Assembly: GCA_003508565.1 (NCBI GenBank)
Contig: DNUI01000029.1
Span: forward strand, 1-6,050
Length of the DNA: 6,050 nucleotides
Direction of reading: 5' to 3'
DNA from: Syntrophaceae bacterium
GTDB lineage: Bacteria; Desulfobacterota; Syntrophia; Syntrophales; UBA2185
In this document: piece by piece, positions 5,570 through 6,050 of the stretch
How positions within the stretch are numbered: the stretch's first letter is position 1
Layout of the letters: every line of letters begins with the position of its first letter
Made by a program: the position numbers and the translations under genes
The notes under the pieces: model-generated
The model's database searches: none
Told to the model about the DNA's origin: nothing
What the model saw: only the letters and a program-made list of their open reading frames with translations

Positions 5570-5599
5570 ATTATATGGAATGGTCAAAATCAGATTCAA
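5570..5599 (-). promoter_or_regulatory. Candidate hppA promoter
   Basis: A perfect -10 TATAAT (5570-5575) with -35 TTGAAT (5594-5599, 4 of 6) at 18 bp. It would start transcription near 5563 and give hppA a leader of about 267 bases. An alternative lies further up: TTGACA (5687-5692) with AATAAA (5663-5668) at 18 bp. The region 5297-5782 otherwise holds no gene I can support. Confidence 0.45.
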
Positions 5600-5616
5600 T
5601 TCCTTCATAATTGAAT
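5594..5616. promoter_or_regulatory. Inverted repeat overlapping the hppA -35 (candidate operator)
   Basis: ATTCAATT (5594-5601) and AATTGAAT (5609-5616) are a perfect 8-bp inverted repeat around a 7-base spacer. The left arm covers the -35 hexamer of the candidate hppA promoter. A second inverted repeat, CTGAA-TGT-TTCAG, lies beside it at 5624-5636. A dimeric regulator bound here would block or recruit polymerase; which protein is unknown. The arms do not look like PhoB-box direct repeats. Confidence 0.4.
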
Positions 5617-5782
5617 TCACGTTCTGAATGTTTCAGGCAACACACATATCAGTAAAGCGGCTTTTATTACTTAAGGTTGACGATTTTGTCAAGAAAATTA
5701 AAAAGCCATTTTCGTGCGGTAAATTTTTTGGAGTGCTCACTTACCCCACGGCACGCGAAGGTGTTTGTGCTCGCGAGCGGAT

Positions 5783-6050
5783 TTATTTCTCATCGGCAAA
5801 TTTATACCCGATACCCCTCACGGTGAGGATATACTGTGGTTTTTCTTTATCTTTTTCTATGGCCAGCCTCAGGCGGCTGATATGGACATCTACAGTCCTT
5901 GGCTCCACAAATGTTTCATCTCCCCATACATAATCAAGAAGCTGATCCCTGGTGTATACCCTGCCGGGATGCCGGGTAAAAAAAAGCAACAGTTTTAATT
6001 CGGTAGGACCAAGATCGATCCTTCCCCCGTCCACGCTGACCTCATAGGAG
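5783..6050 (-). CDS. PhoB/OmpR-family response regulator, C-terminal DNA-binding domain (partial)
   Basis: The 3' part (88 complete codons and the TAA stop) of a two-component response regulator continues past the right edge with the frame open. It encodes the winged-helix effector domain: IDLGPTELKLLLFFTRHPGR, then VYTRDQLLDYVWG with the start of the recognition region, VEPRTVDVHISRLRLAI (recognition helix), and the C-terminal hairpin ILTVRGIGYKFADEK. The GPTE..LL.FF..HP.RVY.R.QLL and RTVDVHI.RLR patterns are closest to PhoB, the phosphate regulator, but the receiver domain is outside the window, so I give no gene name. The GTG at 6034 is internal to the domain and not the start. No histidine kinase follows; any partner would lie upstream or elsewhere. 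I see no clear terminator in the 100 bases after the stop. It is probably not co-transcribed with hppA, given the 486-base gap and internal promoter signals. Confidence 0.92.
   Translation of the reverse strand, partial: SYEVSVDGGRIDLGPTELKLLLFFTRHPGRVYTRDQLLDYVWGDETFVEPRTVDVHISRLRLAIEKDKEKPQYILTVRGIGYKFADEK

Noticed and set aside
5423..5620. Small minus-strand open frame (65 codons) upstream of hppA
   Set aside because: It starts with GTG without a ribosome binding site, overlaps the candidate promoter and inverted repeat, and the product resembles nothing. A plus-strand frame at 5445-5627 is equally unsupported.
5700..5780. Terminator after the response regulator
   Set aside because: The GCTCGCGAGC palindrome (5769-5778) has no loop, the CGCGA/TCGCG pairing has a 12-base loop, and no T-tract follows on the minus strand.
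1..6050. Insertion sequences, tRNA/rRNA genes, CRISPR arrays, phage attachment sites
   Set aside because: None seen: no transposase-like frame, no terminal inverted repeats flanking the duplication, no regularly spaced short repeats, no cloverleaf-like sequence noticed.

Overview
The window reads as part of an anaerobic, Gram-negative-type chromosome. I favour Desulfobacterota (former Deltaproteobacteria, Syntrophus-like), but that is an inference from gene content (K+-dependent membrane pyrophosphatase, PhoB-type regulator, CBS/ion-transporter operons) and moderate GC, not something the sequence proves. Every gene I can support lies on the minus strand, so the transcription order runs from the right edge to the left.

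Layout, right to left. (1) 6050-5783: C-terminal winged-helix domain of an OmpR/PhoB-type response regulator, cut by the window edge. (2) 5782-5297: non-coding region with a candidate promoter, two inverted repeats and a long hppA leader that may hold a diverged structured RNA. (3) 5296-3245: a complete membrane-bound, ion-pumping pyrophosphatase (hppA) of the K+-dependent subfamily, followed by a strong GC-rich hairpin at 3206-3225. (4) 3093-1001: promoter, structured leader, two-CBS-domain protein and ArsB/NhaD-type (SLC13/ion-transporter superfamily) permease. (5) 877-1: a second copy of the same cassette (promoter, leader, CBS protein, permease), the permease being cut by the left edge. 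The two cassettes are a tandem duplication with a period of 2223 bp.

The most interesting feature is the leader RNA in front of both CBS-permease cassettes. The two leaders share a hairpin whose pairing is kept despite base changes, and then a nearly invariant 3' segment ending in GGTCGGGCCGCCAC. In the left copy the last part of that segment is also the 5' arm of a textbook intrinsic terminator with a T7 tract. This is the architecture of a riboswitch that turns genes on by preventing termination. The downstream genes (NhaD/ArsB-like permease, CBS sensor protein) and the neighbouring cation-pumping pyrophosphatase make a monovalent-cation sensor plausible. My best guess is the Na+-I riboswitch, formerly the DUF1646 motif. 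That family assignment rests on memory and context and needs a covariance-model search.

Working model (inference): a Na+ homeostasis/bioenergetics island. The pyrophosphatase uses PPi to pump Na+ and/or H+, and the two duplicated permeases exchange cations or anions under control of CBS partners. Leader RNAs would adjust permease expression, and possibly hppA expression, to the ion level.
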